64,000 nucleotides of DNA from assembly GCA_015183035.1 (NCBI GenBank), contig JACZZP010000006.1, positions 1,302,001 to 1,366,000 on the forward strand, in the 5' to 3' direction. Below the pieces are notes generated by a model. That model saw only the letters and a program-made list of their open reading frames with translations. It ran no database searches and was not told where the DNA came from. Source of the DNA: Meloidogyne chitwoodi. Taxonomy: Eukaryota; Nematoda; Chromadorea; Rhabditida; Meloidogynidae. The translations under genes were made by a program, and so were the position numbers. Shown in pieces: positions 12,769-24,215 of the stretch (position 1 is its first letter; the number at the start of each line of letters is the position of its first letter).

Positions 12769-13802
12769 TAAAGATTTAGAAAAAAATATTATTTTTTTAA
12801 AAAGAGTTTAAAAGTTGTGATTTTTTTAAAAATATAGAGGACATTTTTTTACATTAATACCGGAAAAACAAGAAAAATATATAAGTAACAGCTAATTTTA
12901 AAAAGCTTTAAACTAAGAAAAGGAAAAAAAAAATAAAATTTGCCTAAAAATATACAAAAAGTTTAATTTATTTATTTATATATTTGATTTATTTTGATAA
13001 TAAAATATTTAAAAATAGAGAATTTTAATTAAGAATTTATTTTAATTAATTTAAGATTTTGCAATAAATTTAGTTTTTTAAAACAGAAAATTTATTTTAA
13101 ATTTAATTTTTTTAATATTTTGTTAATTTTAAAAATAATTTATTTATATTTTTATATAGAAAGTGAGTCTTTTCATTACTAATTTTATTCAAGGAAAGGT
13201 CCAATTTAATAAAAACTAATTTAAAAATAGAATAAATAAAAACATCAATAATAAAGAAATTAAAATAAAAGGCAAGAAAGAGTTTCGATTACCAAAAATG
13301 GATGAAGCTAATGTCAAAACAAAATTAGATATGCAAAAATAGACAAAAGAATGCTAAAGTAATATGTTTTTTTTTTAAATTAATTTAAAAATTTTTATTC
13401 TTTATTTCAAATTCTCTACTTTTATTTTTTTGAATTACAAATACCTATATTAGTTATATGTAATTATATTCTTTTTTTTAGCAAAAAGATCAATTGGCTT
13501 TCCTAAAAAAGAAAACAAAAAATCAAACATTCCACTCAATATCTGAAAAATTTTCACAATAACTCCACTACTTATTTACTTTATTCTCAGCACTTTTACT
13601 AAAGAAAACAACAATTTTTTATAAAACTTTTATACACAGTATGTCCAAATAATACAATAATTTACAGATGAGGAACAGTTTTTTAGGGACAAATGGGTGA
13701 CAAAACAACAATACATTCCTATACATATATACAAAGGGAAAGTTATAATATTTAGAGAGGAGAACAAATTATATATCACACAACAATCCATATATATATC
13801 TC
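12769..13802. other. Intergenic; likely 3' UTR of the isomerase gene in its right part
   Basis: The left part (12769-13450) is A/T-rich spacer with no gene. From about 13480 to 13802 the composition is more mixed, like the isomerase gene it adjoins, and it lies just past that gene's stop, so it is probably its 3' UTR. No ORF of note. Confidence 0.5.
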
Positions 13803-15222
13803 CTACTTTTCCTTTGGTGGTGGTGTGAAAGCACGAAATGCCAGAAAATTGTCACACTTTTCGCTCAGTTTAGCTTCAACTTTCTGCGGTAGAAGGAGAA
13901 CATCACCCTTTTCAATCTTTTCTTCATTGCCCTCATTTGGAAGGATCGTTGCAGAACCATTGACGACTATCAAGATCGAAACAGCAGCGATTGGTTGGAT
14001 CACTGAGACTTCTTTCTGATAATAAAAAAATATTTTTAAAAATTAAAAAAACTCACACTCAGTTTATGGACTGCAAATTCTTGTACTTCTGGCGAATATT
14101 CATCTACACCTTCAGCCCCTTGTGATGGTGTGAAGATGGGCGGCCCACCCATTCGGTAGGTAAGGTTTTCGCAGAACAAATTGACGTTTTTGAATTTTGG
14201 AGTTAGTCCAGCACGAATCGTGTTGTCAGACTGAGCCATGCACTCGATGCAATCTTTTAGATTAAAAAAGTAAATATTTTTTAATAATAAATTTAAACAA
14301 AGAACCTCCAGATATGTAGGAATGTGGTTCATTCGGTCCAAGAAATGTTGCCTCACCAGGTTTAAGTTTGACGTAGTTAAGGAAGAGTGGCGTCAGAATT
14401 CCAATATCTTCAGGAAAGTGTTCGCTAAGTCCCATAATCAAGTCATCTGTTGATGACCGCTCTTCTTCTAAAATTAAAAATTTTATTTGAGAAAAAATAC
14501 AAAAATATTTAGTTACTTAGAAAAATATCCCCGAGAAGTTTTGTAAGCAGATTCCCAAGTTCCTCTTTAGGAATAGTACAAATCTGTGTGAAGATATTCT
14601 TCAATGCCACTTTCTTCTCATCCTCTCCTTTACTTGCGTCAAGGCCCGAAAGCGCTTTCTCCCCAACAAGCTCAACAAGCGACTCGTGTGAGCGGATATT
14701 TTCAAGGATTTTATCCGGTTTTTGGAACCCGCAGAAAATCTCAAAGTCCGTTAAGGCAATCGTTAACTCCGGTTTGTGGTTGGCATCTGGATAGTTGGTT
14801 TGATCCTCAGAATGAAGTTTTTGGGCTTGTTCCTGAAAAAAAGTAAATTTAAACAATAAATAACACCAATAACACCTTTGTTGGATGCAACTGCAAAGAC
14901 AAGCATTTACCGACAGAAAGTACTTTCAGCAAGAACTGTAGACCAGTACTTTCTTTTTCGTGCTCACCCAGGACTTCTTGATGGTCTCTGAAGTAGTCAC
15001 CCAACGGAATCCTTGCTTCGCCTTCCTTCACGTGTGATGGTCCCCTTGTATGCGTGCCCATCCACAACTGAAATTCAAAGGATATTCCATTCAGACTTAA
15101 AAACACACCTCCGCATAATGTTCGTCTTCCTCTATTAAGTCTTTTCGCAGCTGTGCCACAATGCTCTCAGCGCCTTTTCTGCCCCACTGGTAATGAAGAA
15201 CTTTGCAATCGAGTCTTATCAT
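13803..15222 (-). CDS. mpi: Mannose-6-phosphate isomerase (type I phosphomannose isomerase)
   Basis: Zinc enzyme interconverting mannose-6-phosphate and fructose-6-phosphate, feeding GDP-mannose and glycosylation. Start ATG at 15220-15222 (MIRLDCKVLHYQWGRKGAES), preceded by a possible splice acceptor TTTTAG 21 bases upstream. In order: the ELWMGTH-like block LWMGTHTRGPS, then LLKVLSVGKCLSLQLHPTK carrying the zinc-ligand Gln and His, HKPELTIALTDFEIFCGFQ with the ligand Glu, the helical insert, YVKLKPGEATFLGPNEPHSY with the ligand His, and NTIRAGLTPKFKNV with the active-site Arg. It ends PPPKEK, stop at 13803-13805; about 400 residues, normal for the family. Six or so exons with introns near 50 bases. 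Its G+C is far above its neighbours: the 60 bases from 14641 hold 32 G/C, against 20 in a coding stretch of the K2P gene (from 12301). The protein looks like an ordinary animal enzyme. Confidence 0.93.
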
Positions 15223-17216
15223 GGTACAGTTGTTGTTGTGGACAGAAGAACAAATAGCTAAAATAAAATTTAAAAATAATAAGCAAAAAATGAAGGAAAA
15301 ACTAACTGTTGAAGTGAGTTGACAATGCTGAACAATAGCGGCTAGCAAGCAACAGGAGTTTAGTAGAAGCTTGAGAATGATGAAGATTGTCAAAATACAT
15401 ATGTGACTTTTATATTAAAACTCGAATGAGAAAAATAAAATTATAATTATTTTTTGCAAATTTTGTTAGAAAAGTTAATTTAATAAGAAAATTTTAAAAT
15501 TAAATATATACATATGTATATTCTTTTTTAACTCTAATTTTTTCATAGTACTTATGTATAATTTAAATTTTTATTATTTTTTTAAATAATACACATACAT
15601 ATTTATTAATTATATTTTTAATAATAATCTTATATTTAATAAAAAATAAATTTATATTTTATATCTAATACATACATATCATTATTATTTTTTCTAACTG
15701 AAACTAATATGTACATAGGTATGTAAAGGTAATACATATGTAGTTCTTTTTTTAATATTAATTACTATTCTTTTTTTGTTATATTTTGCTATCCTTTCTT
15801 CCAATTCCTCATATTTCTTTTTAACTTATAGTAGAGGAAAACTGCTTCCTCTATATTTTAAATAATGTACTGGACTTGATTAGATCTTTCACATTAAGCT
15901 TAAATACATATATGTATTATTTTTTTAAAGAGAGGGGATTGACAACTTTTAACGCGATGTGTGGGAAACAAAAAATTATAAAAAATAATTTTTATTTAAT
16001 TAATAAAAAATATTTGAAATAAAATTTTTGTTTATAAAATTAATTATATTTATGAGATTGTAATTAAACTTACAAAAAGTTAATCCGTAACTTTAATAAG
16101 AGCAGATATATTTAGAAAAATTAGCGTCAATTTGAAATAACTTGGATATAACCACTCAAATTTTCTTATTGAAAAAAAGGTTATTATTTAAATTAGGTAT
16201 ATTATTTTTATTTAAAATATAAGTTTTTGAATGTGTAAGGCAAAGGGTGTTCATTCCTTCCCTTATGATTTAATTAAATATTTTATTATTAATTTATAAA
16301 AAAATAAATTTACAAGTTTTATTGCCAATAAATAAATAATTTTTAATAACCTGATCATAAAATAAATTTTATTTATCTTTTACTACCATGCAACAATGAT
16401 TTTAATAAATAATATATTATTATTATTTTTTATTTGTTTTGCTTTACCTTTTCAACACCTTTTTTGTTTTTTTACTTCTCTTTTTATAAAATCCTCCTCC
16501 TTTTTTTATATTATATATATAACATTTCTTTAATGTTTTTAATGTTTGTCCGGCTCCATAAAAGCCGTCAAAATAGAAGAATAGAACCAATTTCTTTTGC
16601 ACTATTTTCAGCTCTTTCCTCATTTTTTTTGTTTTTCAATTTGATAAAAGGTAACAATTAAATGTACTATTAAAAATGGAGTGTAAATTTTAAATTAATT
16701 TTTTTATTATTTGATAATAATTTCTTTTAACTTTTTGATTAGATTTTCAAATTCTTCATAATTTTATTGTTTTTTTTATAATTTTTTTTTTGTTTTCTCA
16801 ATTATACATTCCTTTATATTAAATCACCCAATAAGAACGCCAAAAAATATGCAAATAGATTTTTATTATTTTTTTCAGACCGGAGAGAAAGATAAACATT
16901 GCTAATAAAATAATAAGAGATATTTGAGAAAGATTTAGAAAGTAAAAAAAAAGGAAAAATTATTTTAAAAAATAATATTTTCAAAACTAGATAAATATTT
17001 ATCTATTAAGAGAGTAAATTTAAAAATATTAATAATTAATTGAAATTTATTAATTTTATTAAATAGATATTTAATTATATTAGTGTTATAATAATTAACT
17101 AAACATTGTTTATTTAAATTATTTTAAAATTAATTATTAATTTTATATTATAATATTTCCTATATTTTTATTATTTTACATAAAAATATTTAAAATAAAA
17201 GGATTTGTTTTAGATT
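15223..17216. other. Divergent intergenic region (isomerase / collagen)
   Basis: About 2 kb between two divergently transcribed genes, so it should hold both promoters. The part from 15400 to 15930 is rich in TACATA/CATATG words including three perfect palindromes listed separately. The rest is A/T-rich with poly-T tracts and no supported gene. Confidence 0.6.
15506..15521. repeat. 16-base perfect palindrome centred on CATATG
   Basis: Sequence ATATACATATGTATAT, perfectly self-complementary. Two relatives lie nearby: TACATATGTA at 15733-15742 and AATACATATATGTATT at 15903-15918. In AT-rich DNA short palindromes are common, but all three share the rarer C and G at the same places. Confidence 0.6.
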
Positions 17217-19498
17217 ATGGAAGTTGATCCTATAGAATATAAAGAGCGTCTTAAGGAGGCAGACAGTTTGAGGCAGGTTGCTTTTCTTGGAGTTGTAAGT
17301 TAATATTTTTAATTTTTAAAGTTATTTACTAATAATTTTAAAATTAAAAATATAGTCAGCAGCAATAATAGCAACATTAGCTTCAATTTTATCTATACCA
17401 TTACTTTACAATTATCTTCAACAAATTCATTCCCAAATGCAACATGAAGTTGAATTTTGTAAACAAAGAACAGGAAATATTTGGAAAGAAGTTGGAAGAA
17501 CACAAATAATAGCTGGTACAGATGATAATACTGATTTTTTTTTGGAAAGGATTCCAAGACAAGCTGGATATGATGTAATAAATAAATTATATTTTTTATT
17601 AAAACATTTTTATAGATTCCCCCTCCGGGTGCAACTGTTGGCCCATTAGCTGCTACTCCTGGTGCAGCCCAAGGTCAACAAGCTTCATCAGCAGCAGCAT
17701 CTGCTTCAACCACTTCTGCTACTCCAAGAACCTCTGCCTCTACATTGACTGCTTCAACATCAAAATATTCTGCACCTTCTTCTGCTGCTCCATCTGTTTC
17801 CGGTCCTTCAACGGCAGTACCATCCGGTTATCAACGACAAGGAACATTTGGAGCTGGTGGAGGTGCTCCAGCTTCTGCCGGCGTCTCCAAACCAAGTGCT
17901 GGAGCTGGTTCAACCCCAGGCTCATCTACTACTCTTGGATCTACTAAAGCCACTCATGGTGCAGCTCCGAGTTCTAGTCCAGCTCCAGAAACTAGTCCAG
18001 CTCCGAGTGCTGGTCCAAGCGCAGGTCGTGGAACTGGTGCAGGAGCAGCTACAGGTCCGGGACCAAATACAGTCTCTGGACAGGGCCAAGGAAAAGTGCC
18101 CAGTCAAGGACCAAGTAAATTTAAATTTCCTGAGTTCAACAATGTTATTTATGTAAAAAATTAAAATCTTTAAATTTCTGCAAAATTAAAATTTTTCTAT
18201 TAAATTTATATATATATATTAAATCTAATATAGCTGGAGCAGGAGTTGGAACTGCTGGAGGAAAACCTGTCAATTTACCTGCAGTCCGGCAACCTGTTTC
18301 ACCAGTGAGAGGCGGTGGACGATTGGGTGGTGGTGGAGGGGGAGGAGTATGTTGTGGTTGTGGTGAAAGTCCGCCTGGCCCTCCAGGTCCTCCTGGAACA
18401 CCTGGAAATGATGGAGCTGTAATTTTGATTTTATTATAAGATTTCTTTTAAATCGATTAATTTAAAGCCAGGACAAGAAGGCCAACCTGGAAAGAATGGA
18501 CCTGATGGTTGGTTAAAATAAAAATAGTTTTTACTTTTTAAAAAACCGAGGGTGGCCTAGAAAGATTAAAATATAAATTAATATTTAATTTTCAAAATAG
18601 TTAGTCTCGGTGAGACACTTATTCTCAAGTAACTTTAATAAATTACTTATTTTATTCACATCTATTACATAAATATTTAGGTAATATAATTAAATTTCCT
18701 TATATTTAGCACCTCCACCTGCTCCAGCACCGAAAGTCGAATTGTGGGCAAATAATTCTTTTTAATCATTTTTTAAATATATCTTCAAATTAGTTGTCAA
18801 AATTGCCCTCCAGGAGTTGCTGGACCTCCGGGACCACCTGGACCAAAGGGTCCAGCAGGTTTTAATTATTTAAATATTTTATTTTAAATAATTTTTCAAA
18901 AATATAAAAATGTTAGATAATTTAGTTATATTTTAATAAATTTAATATAATGTTCAGGAGCTAGTGGAGCCGCAGGAAAAGATGCAGATGGTGGAATTCG
19001 TGGTAATCCTGGTCCACCTGGACCAACTGGCCCTCCTGGATTACCTGGCTCTAATGGGGATGCTGGACAACCTGGACAGCCAGGAACACTTAGTTTATTA
19101 TATTTATATTAAATTTTATGAACCCTATTTATAGAAGAAGTTCCTGGAAAATCTGGACCTCCAGGACCGCCAGGGGCACCAGGGCCTGCAGGAACTGATG
19201 GACAACCGGGCAATCCTGGCAAAAATGGTTTGAAATTAATTAATTTAAAATATTTTTAAATTATTTATTTAAAGGAACTGACGGAAAAGAGGGACAACCT
19301 GGAGAAACAGGACCACCAGGTTCACCTGGAAAACAAGGTGCAGATGGAGAGGCAGGTCCACAAGGAAGCCAAGGATCTGGGTATGTAAATATTTAATTTT
19401 TATAAAATTATTATTATAAATAAATATTTTTAATTTATTAATTTTTCAGTGGAAGTTGTGATCATTGCCCTCCACCAAGAACTGCTCCTGGATATTAA
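17217..19498 (+). CDS. Cuticle collagen (COL_NEM) with long Ser/Ala/Pro/Gly insert
   Basis: Extracellular cuticle structural protein. ATG at 17217, directly after TTTTAGATT. The N-terminal nematode collagen domain runs RLKEADSLRQVAFLGV, then a membrane/signal segment SAAIIATLASILSIPLLYNY and the MQHEVEFCKQRTGNIWKE region. Then, instead of the usual short linker, comes an insert of about 200 residues (from 17618) very rich in Ser, Ala, Pro, Gly, Thr and lacking regular Gly-X-Y. At about 18350 a Cys cluster (CCGCGE) precedes interrupted Gly-X-Y blocks: PPGPPGPPGTPGNDGA, PPGVAGPPGPPGPKGPAG and several more, each in its own exon. The end is GSCDHCPPPRTAPGY, the conserved terminus of many nematode cuticle collagens, with cysteines for non-reducible or disulfide links. 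The splice near 18115 is inferred at CCAA|GTAAAT. About ten exons. Total length, over 500 residues, exceeds the usual 280-350. Confidence 0.92.
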
Positions 19499-19677
19499 AG
19501 ATATTTTTTTAGAAATTTAAATATATATAAATAAATGAAATAAATTAAAAATAATAAATATTTTATGATTAATTATTAAAATTTATTTTATTAATATTTT
19601 ATTTTAATATTCTATAAATATAATACAAAATTTTAATTTCTTGTAAAAAATACATATTTCTAATAATTAAATTTTTT

Positions 19678-22372
19678 CTATTCATTTTCAATTTTTCCTT
19701 CATCAATTTTATCTTTATCATTTAAAAATTCATCTAACATTGGTTGATCACTTTCTTTTTGAATATTTGAATTATTATTAATTATTATACAAGTAAATAT
19801 TGCTGCATTTCCTGATCCAAATATACAAAAAATTCCATTACAAAAAAGTAACAGAATTGCATGTCCAATAAAAATTCTTGCCCATTCACTTGGAGATGAA
19901 ATATTTGGTGTTAGAGAATAAACAATTGGAGGAACAAAAAGCATAGAAATACACATTATTATCTAAATTGAAATTTTATTTATTATTTTTAATTACTTTA
20001 AATATAATTATTAATATATTATTATTATTTAAATAATAATTACTTGAATTTTTGCACAAATAATATAAGCATATTGTCTTCCAACAAGAGTAGAGGATTT
20101 AAAAAATCCACCAGTATTAAATCCAAGTATTCCAACAGAAAGAATAATAAATATTAAAACAAGTCCAGACGATAAATGTTGGGTAAATGATAAAATTACT
20201 AAGAAAAATGCCATTCCACTATTATTTTAATTAATTAAAAATAATTTTTTATTTAATTTTACCAAAAAGCTATAGAATTGAAGATTTTAATCTTTATAAA
20301 ATTAAATTATTTAAATAATAATTTTAAAATTAAACTTTCAATGTTTCATTAATTGTTATTTTATCACTTAAAATTCCAGCAAATATTTTTATAAAAAGCT
20401 GTAATAATGTTGGTATTGCAGCTGCAAATCCAGTATTTAAGGTAGCATAACGGAGAACCTATAAAATATTAAAATAAATAAATATATTTTTAAATACTTC
20501 TCGAATATATATAGGTGAAGACATAATCTTAAATTGTTTTTTAAAAAATATTTAAAAATTAATAAATTATTCTCTTACCATCATTTGAATTGAAAACCTT
20601 TTTATTTAAAAAATTAATTATAAAAAAATAAAATTAAAAAATTAACATATTTCCAATGGAAGCAATACAAATAGCCCATACTGCTTTATTCGTAAAAATT
20701 AATTTGAATGGAATCTGTTAAAATTTTAAATTTAAGTTTAATTCATTTTTATTACTTAAAAAAATTATTTACTCTAAAATTATGTTTGTAATGTCCATCA
20801 ATAACTTTTGATTTTCCCTCTGTAATTAATCTTAATTCTTTTTCATTTACTGATTTATGTTCAATAGCTGTATCTCTAAAATATATTCATTTTTTATAAT
20901 TTAATTTTTAACCTATAAAGTATCCACCAAAGACAAATTAATAGTAAAGTAATTAAAGCATGAGCATAAAATGCAAATTGCCAACCAAAAATTTTGATAC
21001 TACAAAGAGTACCAGATAATGGCATTGCAATTACTGGTGCTAACTAAGTTTTTTTTTAATTAATTTTTTAAAAATTATGAAAATAAATATGCCTGAATAA
21101 AGCTTGTTAACATTCCATTGAAAAGTCCATTCTCAACCAATTGAGCCCATTCAGATGTTACAGCTCTTAAAAATATTTAATTTTAATATTTATTAATAAT
21201 TTAAAATTACCCAATAACTGGAAAGCAAACAGCAAATCCAATTCCCTGAATTAATCTTACAAACAAAAATGGAATAAATCCTTGAAAAGCAGCACAAGGA
21301 CATATTGCAGTACTTGTAGCAGAAATAAGTCCAACAATTGTAAATAATTTTCTTAAAAAATATTTTAAATTTATTAAATAAAATACCGGCATCCTAAATG
21401 TTTAATTCCAATACTAATTGCAGGTATTGCAAGAATTGCACCAAAAGCTATAATTCCAAGAAGTAAAGCTTTTTGTTTTGAAGTATAATAAATATCAGCA
21501 TATTTTTCAATTATTTTAATTCGACCATTAATTATACCATTCCAAGTAATATTTAATAATTCTATATTCTAAATAAATAAATAAATATATTATTTATTTA
21601 TTTTATTTTATTTTACTTTAGGTCTAATATTTTTCCATTCACTAAAATTATCAAATTGTTCTTCAAATTGAGATTTTATTTCAACACTTTTTTCCAATTT
21701 TTCTAATAAATATTCTTTTAAATTGAGTAAAAAACTTTCATCAAAATTTGTTAAATTAAAACCTTTTTTTAGAAAATAATTAATTAAAAATATTAATTAA
21801 TAATTACCATTAAAATTAATATTATTTGGATTTAATTTTCCTCCAATTTGTTTAACTGCAATTTCTCCAATTTCCATAGCCACCATTTTTAAAAGTCTAA
21901 AGAATAATTGAGGATTATGCCTTGCTAATTTTGAAGAACTTTTTTGAAGCCAACTAGTTGAATCTAATGAAGGTAATTCAATTCCATTTAAAGGAAAATT
22001 AAAGCCATCATCAATAGATTTTGAAATTGAAATACTATTTTTATTATTTGAATAATGTTTTTCTTTAAATTTTGATTCAAAATCAATTCGATCAAAAATA
22101 TCTTAATAATTAATTTAATTAATTCAACATTTCTTCTTCTTTATATTCTCTCAATTAAAAAATATATTTTATGTCTTGATTATTTTAAAAATATATAAAA
22201 ATTACAAACCAATTCCAACATCAATTGTAAAATTTTTCCAATAAAATTTTTCCTCTGTCATGCATAAAATTGTAAAATTTAAGCAAAGTATATTTGCAAA
22301 CATCATTGAAAGACATGCTAACGATATTATTAAAATATTATAACGAAAACTATTATTTAAAATATTAAACAT
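19678..22372 (-). CDS. SLC17-like major facilitator transporter with large first loop
   Basis: Twelve-helix MFS protein of the nematode-expanded anion/phosphate-type (SLC17) group. ATG at 22370-22372: MFNILNNSFRYNILIISLAC, with CLNFTILCM in the first helix as in the tandem pair at 48-53 kb. Between helix 1 and helix 2 is an unusually long hydrophilic loop (about 200 residues, for example LDSTSWLQKSSSKLARHNPQ). Then LLLGIIAFGAILAIPAISIG, KLFTIVGLISATSTAICPCA, LFVRLIQGIGFAVCFPVIG, AVTSEWAQLVENGLFNGMLT, LAPVIAMPLSGTLCS and later helices. The C-terminal tail is acidic (FLNDKDKIDEGKIENE), stop at 19678-19680. It is convergent with the collagen gene, 179 bases away. More than ten exons; some boundaries near 20500-20700 are uncertain. 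The substrate cannot be read from sequence. Confidence 0.82.
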
Positions 22373-23262
22373 ATTTTTTGATGAAAAAACTTTAATCTAA
22401 TATTTATTTAATTTATTAAAATATTTTTAATTTATTAAAAGTAAATGAATTAATTAATTAATTAATTAATTGATTAAATTTAATTATAAAGTAAAGAAGA
22501 AATTAAAATAAAATGTTAAGAATTGAGAAAAGGTATTCATTTATTTGAAGGTCATTTTTTAATTAAAAAAAATAATTAATTATTATTAAATATTTTAATA
22601 ATCATATCTGAAATTGAGGTATAATTCTAGAGCCTTTTTTAAAATAAAATTATATTTATGTATAAAGACTAATAGTTATAAATTAATTAAAATAAAAATA
22701 TAATTTAATTTAAGTTAAAAATTTATTTTTAGTTAAAATATAAAAATATTTGATTTAATCTTTTATTTATATTGTTATAATATCTCGTTTTCTTTAACAG
22801 ACATTACTTAAAATTATTGACGTCAAAATATAATTTGATGGATTAATTAATATTTTTTTAATTAAAAATATTAAATTGCTTTAGCAATTCGTCAGCTGTT
22901 TTTTTAAAGGGCAATTGATATAAATATTTTTTAATAAAAAGCATGGAATATAATTAAATATTAAATTATTTATTAAATAATTTTTAAATAATTAATTAAA
23001 TAATTAATTTATAAAAAATATTAATAATAATTTTAATTTCTATTAATTTTTTAAGATAAGTTTAAATAAAATATTTTTAATTTTCAATAAAAAAAAAAGA
23101 TTATAAAAATATTTTTATAAAAATAAAATATAATTATTTAGACAATAAATGAGAGATCAATAAACACAATCATCTTTTTCAACTACAAAATTTATGAAAA
23201 AACATTTTGTTCTTATCAGAGAGATATTTTTTTAATTTTAATTAGTAACATTCCTTTTAGTA
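22373..23262. other. Intergenic, no gene seen
   Basis: About 0.9 kb of A/T-rich DNA between flp-6 (downstream side) and the start of the SLC17-like transporter. It begins with an ATTA microsatellite run (about 22448-22472). No coding signal. Confidence 0.6.
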
Positions 23263-23990
23263 TCAGCCAAGTCTAAAAAATAAAAATAAAAATATTTTTA
23301 AAAATATTTTTATTTATTTATTTACCTCATATAAGCACTTTTTCTTTTACCAAAACGCATATAAGCACTCTTTCTTTTTTCCATAGGTTGATTTTCTTCC
23401 AATAATCCATTAATATCAATATATTTAGCATCTGGGATTTGATTATCTTCGACTACTCCTCTTTTACCAAATCTGTTAAATTTTATTTTAATTTTAAATT
23501 AAAAAATTAATTTTAAAAGTTTTTCGTTATTTAAAAATAATTTAAACAAAAATTTAATTGTATTTTATAAATTTAAAAATGACAAATTTATATCGTGACA
23601 AATTAAATATATTTAATATTTTAAACAAAATCATGAAACTTTTTTTTTTGAATATTAACATTATAAAAAAATTAAATATTTTTTAAAAATTGAAGAAAAT
23701 TAATTTAATAAATAATTAAATAATTTAATTTAAATAATTAATTTAATTAAAAACCTCATATAAGCACTTTTCCGTTTTCCAAGACGCATATATGCTGATT
23801 TACGTTTTTCCATTTTCATTTGATTTTCTATTGGTAAATATAAGCATTCAACTATTTCTGGATAATTTTGGCATAATTTTGCTATTTCTGAAATATCATC
23901 ATTATTTGTTGCAGATATAAATATTTTTGTTATATTTATTAAAAATATTAAATTTATAATTATTATATTAAATTGACAAGTTTTTGACAT
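23263..23990 (-). CDS. flp-6: FMRFamide-like neuropeptide precursor, flp-6 type (KSAYMRF/L-amide)
   Basis: Secreted neuropeptide precursor. Three exons: 23755-23990, 23326-23472 and 23263-23272, the last only ten bases (AC TTG GC plus TGA in split frame). The signal peptide is FNIIIINLIFLINITKIFIS. Dibasic-flanked peptides follow in order: KSAYMRLG, KSAYMRFG (split by intron 1 between R and F), a spacer (GVVEDNQIPDAKYIDINGLL), KSAYMRFG, and a terminal KSAYMRLG whose RLG is completed by the tiny third exon before the stop. Each Gly donates the C-terminal amide after KR cleavage by a proprotein convertase. KSAYMRFamide is the flp-6 peptide of C. elegans, which has six copies; here there are four, two of them ending in Leu. 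Both introns interrupt the same Arg codon (AG|A). Known family role: neuromodulation in sensory neurons. Confidence 0.95.
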
Positions 23991-24137
23991 TCTTCTTTGC
24001 TTTAAATGCTTTTTCTAAAAAAATAAAAGATTTTTATTTGAAATATAAATAATTATAAGTAAATAAAATTGCATAAAATAATTATTATTTTAAATAAATA
24101 TAAATATAATATTTCAATAAATAAAAAAGTAAAAAAG

Positions 24138-24215
24138 TCACGCACAAAAAAGTTATTCCCAATTATTTCTTTGTTATTTTTATTGTCATTTAAATATAAA
24201 ATAAAATGTGCGTGA
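24138..24215. promoter_or_regulatory. Inverted GTGCGTGA pair upstream of flp-6
   Basis: TCACGCACA at 24138-24146 and its exact reverse complement TGTGCGTGA at 24207-24215, 148-225 bases upstream of the flp-6 ATG. The core GCGTG is the site read by bHLH-PAS dimers (AHR-1 or HIF-1 with AHA-1); the right copy, GTGCGTGAGA, fits the published xenobiotic-response consensus KNGCGTGMSA. CpG-containing nine-mers are rare in this sequence, so an exact inverted pair is notable. Function is inferred only. Confidence 0.4.

Noticed and set aside
15223..15393. N-terminal hydrophobic extension of the isomerase frame (a possible signal peptide)
   Set aside because: The open frame upstream begins with TTG, not ATG, and contains a GTTAGT donor and TTTTAG acceptor. 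If spliced, the frame stops at the isomerase start. A cytosolic enzyme needs no leader.
16434..16661. Phe-rich open frame on the plus strand upstream of the collagen
   Set aside because: Low-complexity Phe/Leu/Ile peptide from poly-T tracts, no domain, no splice support.
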